64,000 nt of DNA, taken from positions 620,001 through 684,000 of the forward strand of contig NZ_MVBC01000001.1 in assembly GCF_002007105.1 (NCBI RefSeq), written 5' to 3'. The DNA comes from Hymenobacter sp. CRA2. Its GTDB lineage: Bacteria > Bacteroidota > Bacteroidia > Cytophagales > Hymenobacteraceae. Positions 16,616 to 25,702 of the stretch are shown here, in pieces (position 1 is the stretch's first letter; the number at the start of each line of letters is the position of its first letter). Position numbers and translations under genes: made by a program. The notes under the pieces were generated by a model. The model worked only from the letters and a program-made list of their open reading frames with translations, was not told the DNA's origin and made no database searches.

Positions 16616-18313
16616 ATGCTCACGCAATACCTCGGCGTCGCGGTGCTGTTTCTGTTTTCGGTGCTGACGGCCATTCCGCTGGGCCACTACATTGCCCGCG
16701 TCTTCGGCAACCAGCGCACCTGGACCGATTTTCTGGCCCCACTCGAACGCCTGCTTTACCGCCTCAGCGGCATCGACCCGACGCGGCAAATGAACTGGAA
16801 GCAGCACCTGCAAGCGCTGCTGACCATCAACCTGGTGTGGTTCGTCTACGCCTTCGTGCTGCTTTTCACCCAGGGCGCTCTGCCGCTCAACCCCGACGGC
16901 AACGCCTCGCAATCGGCTGATCTGGCCTGGAACACAGCCATTTCTTTTCTCGTCAACTGCAACATTCAGCACTACTCGGGCGAATCGGGTGCAACGTACC
17001 TGACGCAGATGGCGGTGCTGATGTTCCTGCAGTTCGTGACGGCCGCCACCGGCATTGCGGCCCTGGCGGTGGTATTCGAGGCCCTGCGCCAGCGCACCAC
17101 CGAGCAGCTCGGCAACTTCTGGTTTTTCTTCGTGCGCAGCATCACGCGCCTGCTGCTGCCGCTGTGCCTGCTGGTAGCCAGCGTTCTGGTGTTCAGCGGC
17201 ACGCCCAACACCCTGCAGGGCAAGGCCGAGTTCGTGAGCCTGGAGGGCGACACCGTGCAGGTGTCGCGCGGGCCGGTGGCGGCTTTCGTGGCCATCAAGG
17301 AGCTGGGCACCAACGGCGGCGGCTTCATGGGCGCCAACGGCGCGCACCCACTCGAAAACCCCACGTACTTCACCAACCTCGTCGAAACCTGGGCCCACCT
17401 GATCATCCCGTTCGCGGTGGTTTTCGCCCTGGGCTACTACCTGCAGCGCCGGCGCCTGGCCTGGATGATTTTCGGCACGATGACGGCGGGCTTCCTGATG
17501 CTGCTCGCGCCCACGCTGTACTTTGAAACGCACGGCTCGCCCACGCTCAGCAGCCTCGGCGTCGATCAGGCCCTGGGCGCGCTGGAAGGCAAGGAAATGC
17601 GCATCGGTGCCGTCGGTTCGGCCTTCTGGGGCATCACGAGCACCATTATTTCGGTGGGCTCGGTGAACAGCATGCACGACTCCTGGATGCCCATTTCGGG
17701 GGCCATGGCGCAGCTGGGCATGATGATCAACGCCTTCTACGGCGGCTGCGGCGTGGGCGTGCTCAACTTCCTGGTATACCTCATCATCGCCGTGTTCATT
17801 GCCGGGCTGATGGTGGGCCGCACGCCTGAGTTTCTGGGCAAAAAGGTGGAGGCCTCGGAAGTTAAAATTGCCATCATCATTGCCCTGCTGCACCCGCTGC
17901 TCATTCTGGCGGGCACGGCCCTGGCCACCTACGGCTACAACCACGACCCGGAAGGCCTGAGCGGCTGGCTGGCCAACCCCGGCGCGCACGGCTTCTCGGA
18001 AATGCTCTACGAGTACACCTCCGCCTCGGCCAACAACGGCTCCGGCTTCGAGGGCCTGGGCGACAACACGCCCTGGTGGAACGTGAGCATTGGCTTCGTC
18101 CTCATCCTCGCCCGCTTCCTGCCCATTATCGGCCCGGTGGCTATTGCCGGCCTGCTGGCCCGCAAGAAGCTGGTGCCCGAATCGGCCGGCACGCTGCGCA
18201 CCGACACCGGCACCTTCGCCGTGATGATCCTGGCCGTCATCTGGATTATAGCCGCCCTGGCCTTCTTCCCGGCCCTCACGCTGGGCCCGCTGGCCGAGCA
18301 TTTCTCGCTGTAG
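16616..18313 (+). CDS. kdpA: KdpA, potassium-translocating subunit of the Kdp ATPase
   Basis: The 565-residue product is close to the usual 557-residue length. It is almost wholly membrane-embedded, with about ten hydrophobic segments. Selectivity-filter loops are recognisable: FLVNCNIQHYSGE, ELGTNGGGFMGANGAHPLENP, GAMAQLGMMINAFYGGCGVG and TSASANNGSGFEGLGDNTP. KdpA belongs to the SKT superfamily and provides the high-affinity K+ filter and tunnel to KdpB. kdpF lies 18 bp before it. Unusually, 169 bp containing a repeat element separate it from kdpB. Confidence 0.98.
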   Translation: MLTQYLGVAVLFLFSVLTAIPLGHYIARVFGNQRTWTDFLAPLERLLYRLSGIDPTRQMNWKQHLQALLTINLVWFVYAFVLLFTQGALPLNPDGNASQSADLAWNTAISFLVNCNIQHYSGESGATYLTQMAVLMFLQFVTAATGIAALAVVFEALRQRTTEQLGNFWFFFVRSITRLLLPLCLLVASVLVFSGTPNTLQGKAEFVSLEGDTVQVSRGPVAAFVAIKELGTNGGGFMGANGAHPLENPTYFTNLVETWAHLIIPFAVVFALGYYLQRRRLAWMIFGTMTAGFLMLLAPTLYFETHGSPTLSSLGVDQALGALEGKEMRIGAVGSAFWGITSTIISVGSVNSMHDSWMPISGAMAQLGMMINAFYGGCGVGVLNFLVYLIIAVFIAGLMVGRTPEFLGKKVEASEVKIAIIIALLHPLLILAGTALATYGYNHDPEGLSGWLANPGAHGFSEMLYEYTSASANNGSGFEGLGDNTPWWNVSIGFVLILARFLPIIGPVAIAGLLARKKLVPESAGTLRTDTGTFAVMILAVIWIIAALAFFPALTLGPLAEHFSL

Positions 18314-18320
18314 CCTCGTG

Positions 18321-18473
18321 CGCCTCACCCCTAGCCCCTCTCCAAAAAAGGAGAGGGGACCTAGCCTAGCATTTTGTCCTGGCCTTTTTACGCCCGTACT
18401 CCCCTGAACTAGCATCTAGAATTAGAGCTAGTTCCCGCTCTCCTTTTCGGAGAGGGGCCAGGGGGTAAGGCGC
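18321..18473. mobile_element. MITE-like inverted-repeat element between kdpA and kdpB
   Basis: About 153 bp bounded by imperfect terminal inverted repeats of roughly 23 bp: left CGCCTCACCCCTAGCC... and right complement CGCCTTACCCCCTGGCC..., both running into CCCTCTCC. Each end itself folds, with CCCCTCTCC/GGAGAGGGG around A6 at 18336-18358 and CTCTCC/GGAGAG around 18438-18455. The middle is AT-richer than its surroundings and has no ORF. No target duplication is visible. It could instead be an expressed RNA hairpin within the kdp transcript. Confidence 0.55.
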
Positions 18474-18482
18474 CCCATTCTC

Positions 18483-20546
18483 ATGCCTACTCAATCTCCT
18501 TCCCTTTTCCAGCCCGAGCTGGTGCGCGAGGCGCTGAAGCAGAGCTTCGTGAAGCTCGACCCGCGGCTGATGATCAAAAACCCGGTGATGTTCACCGTGG
18601 AGCTGGGCACCGTAGTCATGCTCGTCGTGTCCGTTTTGGTGCTCGTGACGCCCGGCGCCGAGCGTACCCAGGGCTCGGCGGGCTACAACGTGGCCATCTT
18701 CCTGCTGCTGCTGGCCACGCTGCTCTTCGCCAACTTTGCCGAGGCCATTGCCGAGGCCCGCGGCAAGGCCCAGGCTGATTCGCTGCGCAAAACCCGCCAG
18801 GACACACCCGCCAAAGTGCGCCGCAAGGACGGCCACTTCGACGTCATCAGCTCGGCGCAGCTCCAAAAGGGCGACGTGTTCGTGGTGGAAGCCGGCGAAA
18901 TCATTCCCACCGACGGCGAAATCATCGAAGGCCTGGCCACCATCGACGAGTCGGCCATTACGGGCGAGTCGGCGCCGGTTATCCGCGAGGCGGGCGGCGA
19001 CAAATCGTCCGTAACAGGCGGCACCAAGGTGCTGTCGGACCGCATCGTGGTGCTGGTGACCACCGCGCCGGGCGAGTCGTTTCTGGACAAGATGATTGCG
19101 CTGGTGGAAGGCGCTTCGCGGCAGAAAACGCCCAACGAAATTGCCCTGACCATTTTGCTGGCGGGCTTCACGCTGGTGTTTCTCATCGTGTGCGTAACGC
19201 TGGTGCCCTTCGCCAACTACGCCAAAGCCACGCTGACGGTGGCCGCGCTGGTGAGTTTGTTCGTGTGCCTGATTCCGACCACCATCGGCGGGCTGCTCTC
19301 GGCCATCGGCATTGCGGGCATGGACCGCGCCCTGCGCGCCAACGTCATCACCAAGTCGGGCAAGGCCGTGGAAACCGCCGGTGACATAGATGTGCTGCTG
19401 CTCGACAAGACGGGCACCATCACCATCGGTAACCGCAAGGCCACGCACTTCTGGCCCGCGCCGGGCGTGGCGGAGCGCACCTTCGTGGAAGCCGCCACGC
19501 TGGCCTCGCTCACCGACGAAACGCCCGAAGGCAAGAGCATCGTGGAGCTGGCCGCCGCCACCCGCCACAGCGACGATGCCCGGCTGCGCCAGCGCATCGA
19601 GGGCGCTCAGCTGATTCAGTTCACGGCCGAAACCCGCTCCTCGGGGGTAGACCTGCCCCAGGCGCACGGCGGGCTGCGGCTGCGCAAAGGCGCCACCGAT
19701 GCCATCCGTCGCCTGGTGGAAAAAGCCGGCAACCCGTTTCCGCCACAGGTGCTACAGCGCGTGGAAACCGTGGCCAGCAACGGCGGCACCCCGCTGGTAG
19801 TGAGCCAGAACGAGCAGGTGCTGGGTGTGGTGGAGCTGCAGGACATCATCAAGCCCGGCATTCAGGAACGCTTTGAGCGCCTGCGCCGCATGGGCGTAAA
19901 GACGGTGATGGTGACCGGCGACAACCCGCTCACGGCGAAGTACATCGCCGAAAAAGCCGGCGTCGACGACTTCATTGCCGAAGCCAGGCCCGAGGACAAG
20001 ATGCACTACATCCGGCAGGAACAGCAGGCCGGTAAGCTGGTGGCCATGATGGGCGACGGCACCAACGACGCCCCCGCCCTGGCCCAGGCCGACGTGGGCG
20101 TGGCCATGAACTCGGGCACGCAGGCCGCCAAGGAAGCCGGCAACATGGTCGACCTCGACAACGACCCCACCAAGCTCATCGAGGTGGTCGAAATCGGCAA
20201 GCAGCTGCTCATCACGCGCGGCACGCTCACCACCTTCAGCATCGCCAACGACGTGGCCAAGTACTTCGCCATCGTGCCGGCGCTGTTCGTGGCCTCCATC
20301 CCGGCCTTGCAGGGGCTGAACATCATGCGGCTGCACTCGCCGGAGTCGGCCATTCTGAGCGCAGTGATTTTCAACGCCATCATCATTCCGGCGCTGATTC
20401 CGCTGGCCTTGCGCGGGGTACAGTACACGCCGGTGGGCGCCTCGCAGCTTTTGCGCCGCAACCTGCTCCTCTACGGCCTGGGCGGCGTGGTGGTACCCTT
20501 CGTCGGCATCAAGCTGATCGACCTGCTGGTCAGCGCCTTCGTGTAA
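18483..20546 (+). CDS. kdpB: KdpB, P-type ATPase subunit of the Kdp potassium transporter
   Basis: The 687-residue product is a full P-type ATPase: TGES actuator motif (160-163), catalytic DKTGT with phosphorylated D308, ATP-binding KGAT motif, TGDNPLTA, and the [10 protein letters not shown] hinge. Membrane segments lie near 35-60, 68-90, 220-270 and the C-terminus. It hydrolyses ATP to drive K+ through KdpA. kdpC begins 74 bp downstream across a GC-rich inverted repeat. Confidence 0.98.
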   Translation: MPTQSPSLFQPELVREALKQSFVKLDPRLMIKNPVMFTVELGTVVMLVVSVLVLVTPGAERTQGSAGYNVAIFLLLLATLLFANFAEAIAEARGKAQADSLRKTRQDTPAKVRRKDGHFDVISSAQLQKGDVFVVEAGEIIPTDGEIIEGLATIDESAITGESAPVIREAGGDKSSVTGGTKVLSDRIVVLVTTAPGESFLDKMIALVEGASRQKTPNEIALTILLAGFTLVFLIVCVTLVPFANYAKATLTVAALVSLFVCLIPTTIGGLLSAIGIAGMDRALRANVITKSGKAVETAGDIDVLLLDKTGTITIGNRKATHFWPAPGVAERTFVEAATLASLTDETPEGKSIVELAAATRHSDDARLRQRIEGAQLIQFTAETRSSGVDLPQAHGGLRLRKGATDAIRRLVEKAGNPFPPQVLQRVETVASNGGTPLVVSQNEQVLGVVELQDIIKPGIQERFERLRRMGVKTVMVTGDNPLTAKYIAEKAGVDDFIAEARPEDKMHYIRQEQQAGKLVAMMGDGTNDAPALAQADVGVAMNSGTQAAKEAGNMVDLDNDPTKLIEVVEIGKQLLITRGTLTTFSIANDVAKYFAIVPALFVASIPALQGLNIMRLHSPESAILSAVIFNAIIIPALIPLALRGVQYTPVGASQLLRRNLLLYGLGGVVVPFVGIKLIDLLVSAFV

Positions 20547-20552
20547 ACCCCT

Positions 20553-20599
20553 GAGCCGGCGCCGGTTTGGTCGCGCAGCGCCGTACGGGGCGCCGGCTC
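20553..20599. repeat. GC-rich inverted repeat between kdpB and kdpC
   Basis: Perfect 11-bp arms GAGCCGGCGCC (20553-20563) and GGCGCCGGCTC (20589-20599) enclose a 25-nt loop with no T run. It may adjust relative expression or mRNA stability inside the operon. Confidence 0.6.
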
Positions 20600-20620
20600 T
20601 ACCCTTTCTTGTCTCGTCGT

Positions 20621-21193
20621 ATGAAACTCCTGCGTCAATCCCTGATGCTTACCCTGCTGCTGATTGTGCTGTGCAGCGTCATTTATCCACTGATCATCCT
20701 CGGCATCGGCCGCCTGGCGCCGGGTGCCGGCGAGGGCCAGACCCTGACCCGCAACGGGCGTGTGGTCGGCTACGCCCGCATCGGGCAGCGCTTTCAGCGG
20801 CCCGAGTACTTCAACTCCCGTCCTTCGGCCGTCGACTACAACGCGGCCGGCTCGGGCGGCTCCAACAAAGCGCCGTCGAACCCTGAATACCAGGCGTTGG
20901 TAAAAGCCCGGCTCGATACCTTCCTGCTCCACAACCCAGAGGTAAAAGCCAGCGAAGTGCCGGCCGAGCTACTGACGGCCTCCGGCTCGGGCCTCGACCC
21001 GGACCTTTCGCCGCAGGGCGCGCTGGTGCAGGTAGCGCGTATTGCCCGGCGGCGCGGCGTGGATGCCAGCCGCCTGCGCGAGCTGGTGCGGCAGCAAACC
21101 GAAGGCCCCTTGCTGGGCTGCCTGGGCCCCGCACGCGTGAACGTGCTACAGCTGAATCTGGCCCTGGACGAGCTGGCCCCACGGCCTCACTAA
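20621..21193 (+). CDS. kdpC: KdpC, chaperone-like subunit of the Kdp ATPase
   Basis: The 190-residue product has one N-terminal membrane span (LMLTLLLIVLCSVIYPLIILGIG) and the KdpC periplasmic domain, with FQRPEYFNSRPSAVDYNA, GSGLDPDLSPQGALVQVARIA and the late NVLQLNLALD segment. Length matches the family (about 190). The start at 20621 puts the membrane span at the N-terminus; the longer open frame from 20567 covers the intergenic hairpin and is rejected. Confidence 0.97.
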   Translation: MKLLRQSLMLTLLLIVLCSVIYPLIILGIGRLAPGAGEGQTLTRNGRVVGYARIGQRFQRPEYFNSRPSAVDYNAAGSGGSNKAPSNPEYQALVKARLDTFLLHNPEVKASEVPAELLTASGSGLDPDLSPQGALVQVARIARRRGVDASRLRELVRQQTEGPLLGCLGPARVNVLQLNLALDELAPRPH

Positions 21194-21200
21194 GCCGCCA

Positions 21201-21320
21201 ATGCTGCCGACCAGCCCGAAACCGCCCGCTACCCCGCCACCGGCCGATGAACCTACCAGCTACGGCTGGCTGATGTGGGCTATTGTAGCCGCCGCTTTGC
21301 TGCTCGCTCTCTGCCTGTGA
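21201..21320 (+). CDS. 39-residue proline-rich single-pass membrane peptide after kdpC
   Basis: The ORF begins 8 bp after kdpC and encodes a proline/threonine-rich start (LPTSPKPPATPPPADEP) followed by one membrane span (YGWLMWAIVAAALLLALCL) at the C-terminus, a tail-anchored layout. Position and spacing place it in the kdp operon. No known family; it may be a small Kdp-associated peptide or a chance ORF. Confidence 0.45.
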   Translation: MLPTSPKPPATPPPADEPTSYGWLMWAIVAAALLLALCL

Positions 21321-21380
21321 CGGCTCTTTTTTCCTGATTTTTCAGTGGCGCTGCGTAGCTGATCATGCTACCGTCCCGCC

Positions 21381-22526
21381 ATGCACTCACTTGCTTCGAT
21401 GAAAGCTCTTTTTGCCCTTTCCCTGAGCCTGCTGGCGACTACTGCCGCCCTGGGCCAGAATACCACGCCTGGTACCACAGACTCCACCGCCGCTGCTACT
21501 CCGGCCGCTGCGCCCGTCGCCAACCGCCTGACGGTGTACGGCTTCGTGGATGGCTACTATGGCTACGACTTCACCGGCAAAAGCCAGACGCGGCCGGGCT
21601 TTCTGTACTCGCACAGCCGCGCCAACGAGTTTGCGCTGAACAACGCCATCATCGGCCTGCGCTACCAGGACGAGCAGGTGCGCGGGGCCCTGGGGCTGCA
21701 CGCGGGGACCTACGTGGAAGCCAACTACGCCGCCGAGCCGCCGGTGCTCCGGCACGTGTACGAGGCTTATGCTGGCTTCCGGCCCCTGCCCAAAACCTGG
21801 CTCGACCTGGGTATTTTCTCCTCGCACATCGGGTTTGAGTCGGCCATCAGCAAGGACAACTGGACGCTCACGCGCTCCTTTATGGCCGAAAACTCGCCCT
21901 ACTACGAGGCCGGGGCACGCTTCACCTACGAAGCCGACCCCAAGCTGACGCTGACGGCGCTGGCCCTGAACGGCTGGCAGAACCTGCGCGACAACAACCG
22001 CGCGAAGGCCCTGGGCACGCAGATTCAGTGGAAGCCCACCGACAAGCTGCTGGTAAATAGCAGCACGTTCTACGGCAACGAGCAGCCCACCGACTCAGTA
22101 CGGCGCCGCCGCTACTTCCACAATTTCTACGTGACCTACACCGCCACCAACCGGCTCAACCTGGCCCTGGTGTTCGATGTGGGCAAGCAGGAACGGGCCG
22201 CCCGCGGCAGCAAGGCCGATACCTGGCACACCGGCGCGGCCTTCGTGCGCTACAAGCTCACCGAAAAATGGGCCGCCACCGCCCGCTATGAATACTACTA
22301 CGCCGACCGCGGCGTCATCATCCGCAGCATCATGCCCGCGGCCTCCGACGCTAACTTTCACGTGCATGGCGGCTCCCTCAACTTTGACTACGCCCCGACC
22401 GCCAACGTGCTGGTACGTGTGGAAGGCCGGGTACTGCGCAGCCGCGACGCCCAGTTCACCGACGAAGCGGGCCAGCCGACCAAGACCTACGGCAACCTGA
22501 CCAGCAGCATCGCGCTGAGCTTTTAA
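21381..22526 (+). CDS. Outer membrane porin (OmpL-like beta-barrel) of the kdp locus
   Basis: The 381-residue product has a signal peptide (cleavage near ALGQ; ATG at 21399 is an alternative start), a low-complexity Thr/Ala/Pro stretch to about 47, then continuous amphipathic beta strands ending in Phe (SIALSF), the usual barrel end signal. RLTVYGFVDGYYGYDF and NEFALNNAIIGLRYQ resemble the putative beta-barrel porin-2 family. Such porins often follow kdpC in Bacteroidota and presumably let K+ cross the outer membrane; that role is inference. Confidence 0.85.
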   Translation: MHSLASMKALFALSLSLLATTAALGQNTTPGTTDSTAAATPAAAPVANRLTVYGFVDGYYGYDFTGKSQTRPGFLYSHSRANEFALNNAIIGLRYQDEQVRGALGLHAGTYVEANYAAEPPVLRHVYEAYAGFRPLPKTWLDLGIFSSHIGFESAISKDNWTLTRSFMAENSPYYEAGARFTYEADPKLTLTALALNGWQNLRDNNRAKALGTQIQWKPTDKLLVNSSTFYGNEQPTDSVRRRRYFHNFYVTYTATNRLNLALVFDVGKQERAARGSKADTWHTGAAFVRYKLTEKWAATARYEYYYADRGVIIRSIMPAASDANFHVHGGSLNFDYAPTANVLVRVEGRVLRSRDAQFTDEAGQPTKTYGNLTSSIALSF

Positions 22527-22587
22527 CTGCTTAACCAATAGAAGCCAGCCTGTTTCTTCGGAAGCGGACCACAAGTGAGGCGCTACC

Positions 22588-23751
22588 ATGAGCGAGCCGG
22601 AAGAACAGTTGCGCGACCAATCGGCCGAACGGTTTTTGCGCCTGGTGCAGCAGAAGCGCCGCGGCACGCTCAAGGTGTACCTGGGCCTGGCCGCCGGCGT
22701 GGGCAAAACCTACCGCCTGCTGCAGGAAGCCCGCGACCTGCTGCAGCACGGCGTCGACGTAGTCATCGGCTACGTGGAAACGCACGGCCGCACCGACACC
22801 GTAGCCCAGCTGCAGGGGCTGCCGCTGCTGCCGCGCAAGAGCGTGTTCTACCGCGGCCGGGCGCTGGAAGAGCTGGACCTGCAAGCCGTGCTGCAGCGCC
22901 GCCCGCAGGTAGTCATCGTCGATGAGCTGGCCCACACCAACGTGCCGGGCTCCAGCAACGAAAAACGGTGGCAGGACGTGGAGCAGCTGGTGCAGGCGGG
23001 CATTTCCGTCATCACCGCCCTGAACGTGCAGCACCTGGAAAGCCTGCACGACCAGGTGCTCAAAATCACCGGTCAGGATGTGCAGGAGCGCGTGCCCGAC
23101 CAGGTATTGCGCCAGGCCGACGAAGTGGTCAATGTGGACCTGACCGTAGCCGAGCTGCGCCGCCGGCTGGAAGAAGGCAAAATCTATGACCTACAGAAGG
23201 CGCCTACGGCTCTGCGGCACTTCTTCCGGACCGAGAACCTGGCGCAGCTGCGCGAGCTGGCTTTGCGCGAAGTGGCCAACCAGCTCGGCCAGCAGATCGA
23301 CCGCGGGCAGCAGGCCGTGGTAGCCCCGGACCGCCGCAACCAGGACCGACTGCTGGCCTGCATCAACACCAACGCGCCGGCGGCCCGCGAAATCATCCGC
23401 AAAACCTTACGCCTGGCCGACCGCCTCGGGGCCGCTGCCTGGTACGTGCTCTACGTGCAGACGCCCGCCGAAGCCGCCGACCGCATCGGGCTGGCCCAGC
23501 AGCGGCACCTGATCAACAACCTGCAGCTGGCCACTGAGCTGGGCGCCCAGATATTGCGCGTGAAAAGCCCGGACGTGGTCGGGACAGTGCTGCGCGTGGC
23601 CGCCGAAAAAAACGCTTCCCTGCTCATTTGCGGCGTCACCCGCGACAAAGGCTTTTGGGCGCCTGTAGTACGCCGGGGCGTGACCTTTGAGCTGGTGCGC
23701 ACCGTGGCCCGCGCCGGCCGCGACCTGGACCTGTTTCTCGTCAGTTATTGA
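22588..23751 (+). CDS. Free-standing KdpD N-terminal domain with universal-stress domain
   Basis: The 387-residue product matches the cytoplasmic N-terminal half of KdpD only: Walker A GLAAGVGKTY (33-42), then VDELAHTNVPGS, ALNVQHLESLHD and the KdpD-type EGKIYD segment, followed by a universal stress protein-like domain (about 240-387). Full KdpD is about 900 residues with a four-helix membrane part and kinase; all that is missing here. The next gene encodes a separate kinase starting 3 bp after this stop, so the two probably act as one split sensor. Confidence 0.92.
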   Translation: MSEPEEQLRDQSAERFLRLVQQKRRGTLKVYLGLAAGVGKTYRLLQEARDLLQHGVDVVIGYVETHGRTDTVAQLQGLPLLPRKSVFYRGRALEELDLQAVLQRRPQVVIVDELAHTNVPGSSNEKRWQDVEQLVQAGISVITALNVQHLESLHDQVLKITGQDVQERVPDQVLRQADEVVNVDLTVAELRRRLEEGKIYDLQKAPTALRHFFRTENLAQLRELALREVANQLGQQIDRGQQAVVAPDRRNQDRLLACINTNAPAAREIIRKTLRLADRLGAAAWYVLYVQTPAEAADRIGLAQQRHLINNLQLATELGAQILRVKSPDVVGTVLRVAAEKNASLLICGVTRDKGFWAPVVRRGVTFELVRTVARAGRDLDLFLVSY

Positions 23752-23753
23752 CC

Positions 23754-25580
23754 ATGACCTTAAAAACGAAAATCACGCTGGGCTTTGTGGCCATGCTGCT
23801 GTTGCTGGTGGCCATCGGCGGCTACGCGTACTACACCGTGGGGCAGTTCGACCGCTCGTCGCGCGCCGCGCTGCGGGCCAACTTTCAGTCGGTGGAGTAC
23901 GGCCAGCGGATGCTGCGTGCCCTCGACGTGATGGAGCGCAACCCGTGGACCGACACCGCGGCCACGCAGCAGTTCGGGCGGGCCCTGGTCGATGAAACGG
24001 CCAACGTCACCGAGCCCGGCGAGCAGCACGTGGTGGAAAGGCTCGGAGAGGTGTTCGGGCAGTTTAAGCACTACCAACGGGCCCGCGTACGCGGCGACGC
24101 TCCGTCCGACGCCGAGGGCGGGCCTCCTGAAGCAAACCCCGAACTAACCAACGAGTTGCGCAACCTTACGCACCGCATGATTGACCTCAACGTGCGGGCG
24201 CTGACAGCTAAGAACTCCGCTTCCAACCGCGGCGCCGAGCGCGCCCGCAATTACCTACTGGCCGCCGGGGCGCTGGCCGTGCTGCTGGGCCTGGGCCTGG
24301 TGCTGAGCGTGCCCGAAGCGGCGGTGATGCCCCTGCGCAAGCTCACGGCCGCCATTGGGCACGCCAGTCAAAGCCAATTTCGCTCCAGCATCCCGGTAGA
24401 AAGTCACGACGAATTCGGCACCGTGGCGCGGGCCTTCAACCAGCTGCTGGTGCAGTTGCAGGACTTCCGCTCCTCCACCACCGCCGAGCTGATTACCGAG
24501 CGCAACCGCATGGCCAGCCTCGTCAATAGCCTCGACGAGGGCCTACTGCTTATCGACCAGCACCGGCGCATCCTGCTGGCCAACCCCACCGCCGCCGAGC
24601 TGCTGGGGCAGCCCGTGGCGCAGCTGCTCGGCCAGCCCGCCGACGAGCTGGCGGCCCAAAACGACCTGCTGCGCGCCATGCTGGCCCCCCTCGAGGCGCC
24701 GCGCCGGCAACAGGCCGTGGCCGAGGTGCCGCTGTTTACCATTGCCCAGGGCGGCGAAGAGGCCTATTACCGCCTCGCCGTGCACGACATCGTTTCCTTC
24801 AACGAAGCGGTGGACGAAATGCAGTTCGTGGGCCACATCCTGGCTCTGCGCAACGTGTCGGAGTTCAAGCGGCTGGATCAGGTGAAGTCGGGCTTTCTGG
24901 CCACCGTTTCGCACGAGCTCAAGACGCCGCTGGCCAGCCTCAACCTCAGCCTGAAGCTGCTGCAGGATGAGCGCACTTCCGCCGACAAGCGCCAGAGCGT
25001 AATGCAGAGCATGCGCCAGCAGACGCAGCGCCTGCAGCGCATGGTGGGCGAGCTGCTCGATGTATCGCGCCTGGAAGCCGGGGCCGGCATTCAGCTCGAT
25101 GTGCGCCCCACCGACCTGCGCGACGTGGTGCGCTACGCCACCGATACGGTGCAGGCCCAGCTGCTCGACAAGCAGCTTCACCTCGACGTGCAACTCCCCG
25201 CCGACCTGCCTCCGGCTGCTGCCGACGTGGAAAAAACCACCTGGGTACTTATCAACCTGCTGGCCAACGCCATCCGCTACTCGCCCGTGGGCGAAACCCT
25301 CACGGTGCGGGCGGGCACAGTTGCCAATGCGCTGGAGCTGAGCGTGCAGGACCGCGGCCCGGGCATAGCCCCGGAATACCACGAGCGGATCTTTCAGCGC
25401 TTCGCTCAGGTGCCCAACAAAACCGAGTACCGCGGCGGCTCGGGCCTGGGCCTGAGCATCGCCCGCGAGTTCATTGCCGGGCAGGGCGGCCGGCTGTGGG
25501 TCGAGAGCGAGCTGGGCAGCGGCAGCCGCTTTGCCTTTACCTTGCCGATTGCTGATCCGGCGCTGGTTTCTCCGGCCTAA
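23754..25580 (+). CDS. Membrane histidine kinase of the kdp locus (HAMP-PAS-HisKA-HATPase)
   Basis: The 608-residue product has a membrane span at about 6-28, an extracytoplasmic region, a second span near 165-185, HAMP (to about 245), PAS (about 255-370), the HisKA box VSHELKTPLASL with the phosphoacceptor His near 385, and an ATPase domain with NLLANAIRYSP, DRGPGIAP and GGSGLGLSIA. It is not the kinase half of KdpD: its input is HAMP/PAS with a periplasmic loop. It begins 3 bp after the KdpD-N gene and is the likely partner of the sigma-54-type regulator at 14469-15827. Confidence 0.92.
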   Translation: MTLKTKITLGFVAMLLLLVAIGGYAYYTVGQFDRSSRAALRANFQSVEYGQRMLRALDVMERNPWTDTAATQQFGRALVDETANVTEPGEQHVVERLGEVFGQFKHYQRARVRGDAPSDAEGGPPEANPELTNELRNLTHRMIDLNVRALTAKNSASNRGAERARNYLLAAGALAVLLGLGLVLSVPEAAVMPLRKLTAAIGHASQSQFRSSIPVESHDEFGTVARAFNQLLVQLQDFRSSTTAELITERNRMASLVNSLDEGLLLIDQHRRILLANPTAAELLGQPVAQLLGQPADELAAQNDLLRAMLAPLEAPRRQQAVAEVPLFTIAQGGEEAYYRLAVHDIVSFNEAVDEMQFVGHILALRNVSEFKRLDQVKSGFLATVSHELKTPLASLNLSLKLLQDERTSADKRQSVMQSMRQQTQRLQRMVGELLDVSRLEAGAGIQLDVRPTDLRDVVRYATDTVQAQLLDKQLHLDVQLPADLPPAAADVEKTTWVLINLLANAIRYSPVGETLTVRAGTVANALELSVQDRGPGIAPEYHERIFQRFAQVPNKTEYRGGSGLGLSIAREFIAGQGGRLWVESELGSGSRFAFTLPIADPALVSPA

Positions 25581-25702
25581 CCAGCCAACTTTGACGCCCC
25601 TGACCGCAATGCCCGCCGCAGCATACCCGTTCTAAGTCGACCTAGTGTAGGCGGAACTTTTGGCTAGACTTCGGTTGTATAACCGGTCTTGCATATTACC
25701 CT

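Noticed and set aside
16184-18415. 743-codon ORF on the minus strand over kdpA
   Set aside because: It is antisense to clear kdpA, has low-complexity His/Gln/Gly/Arg content typical of GC-rich shadows, and no family match.
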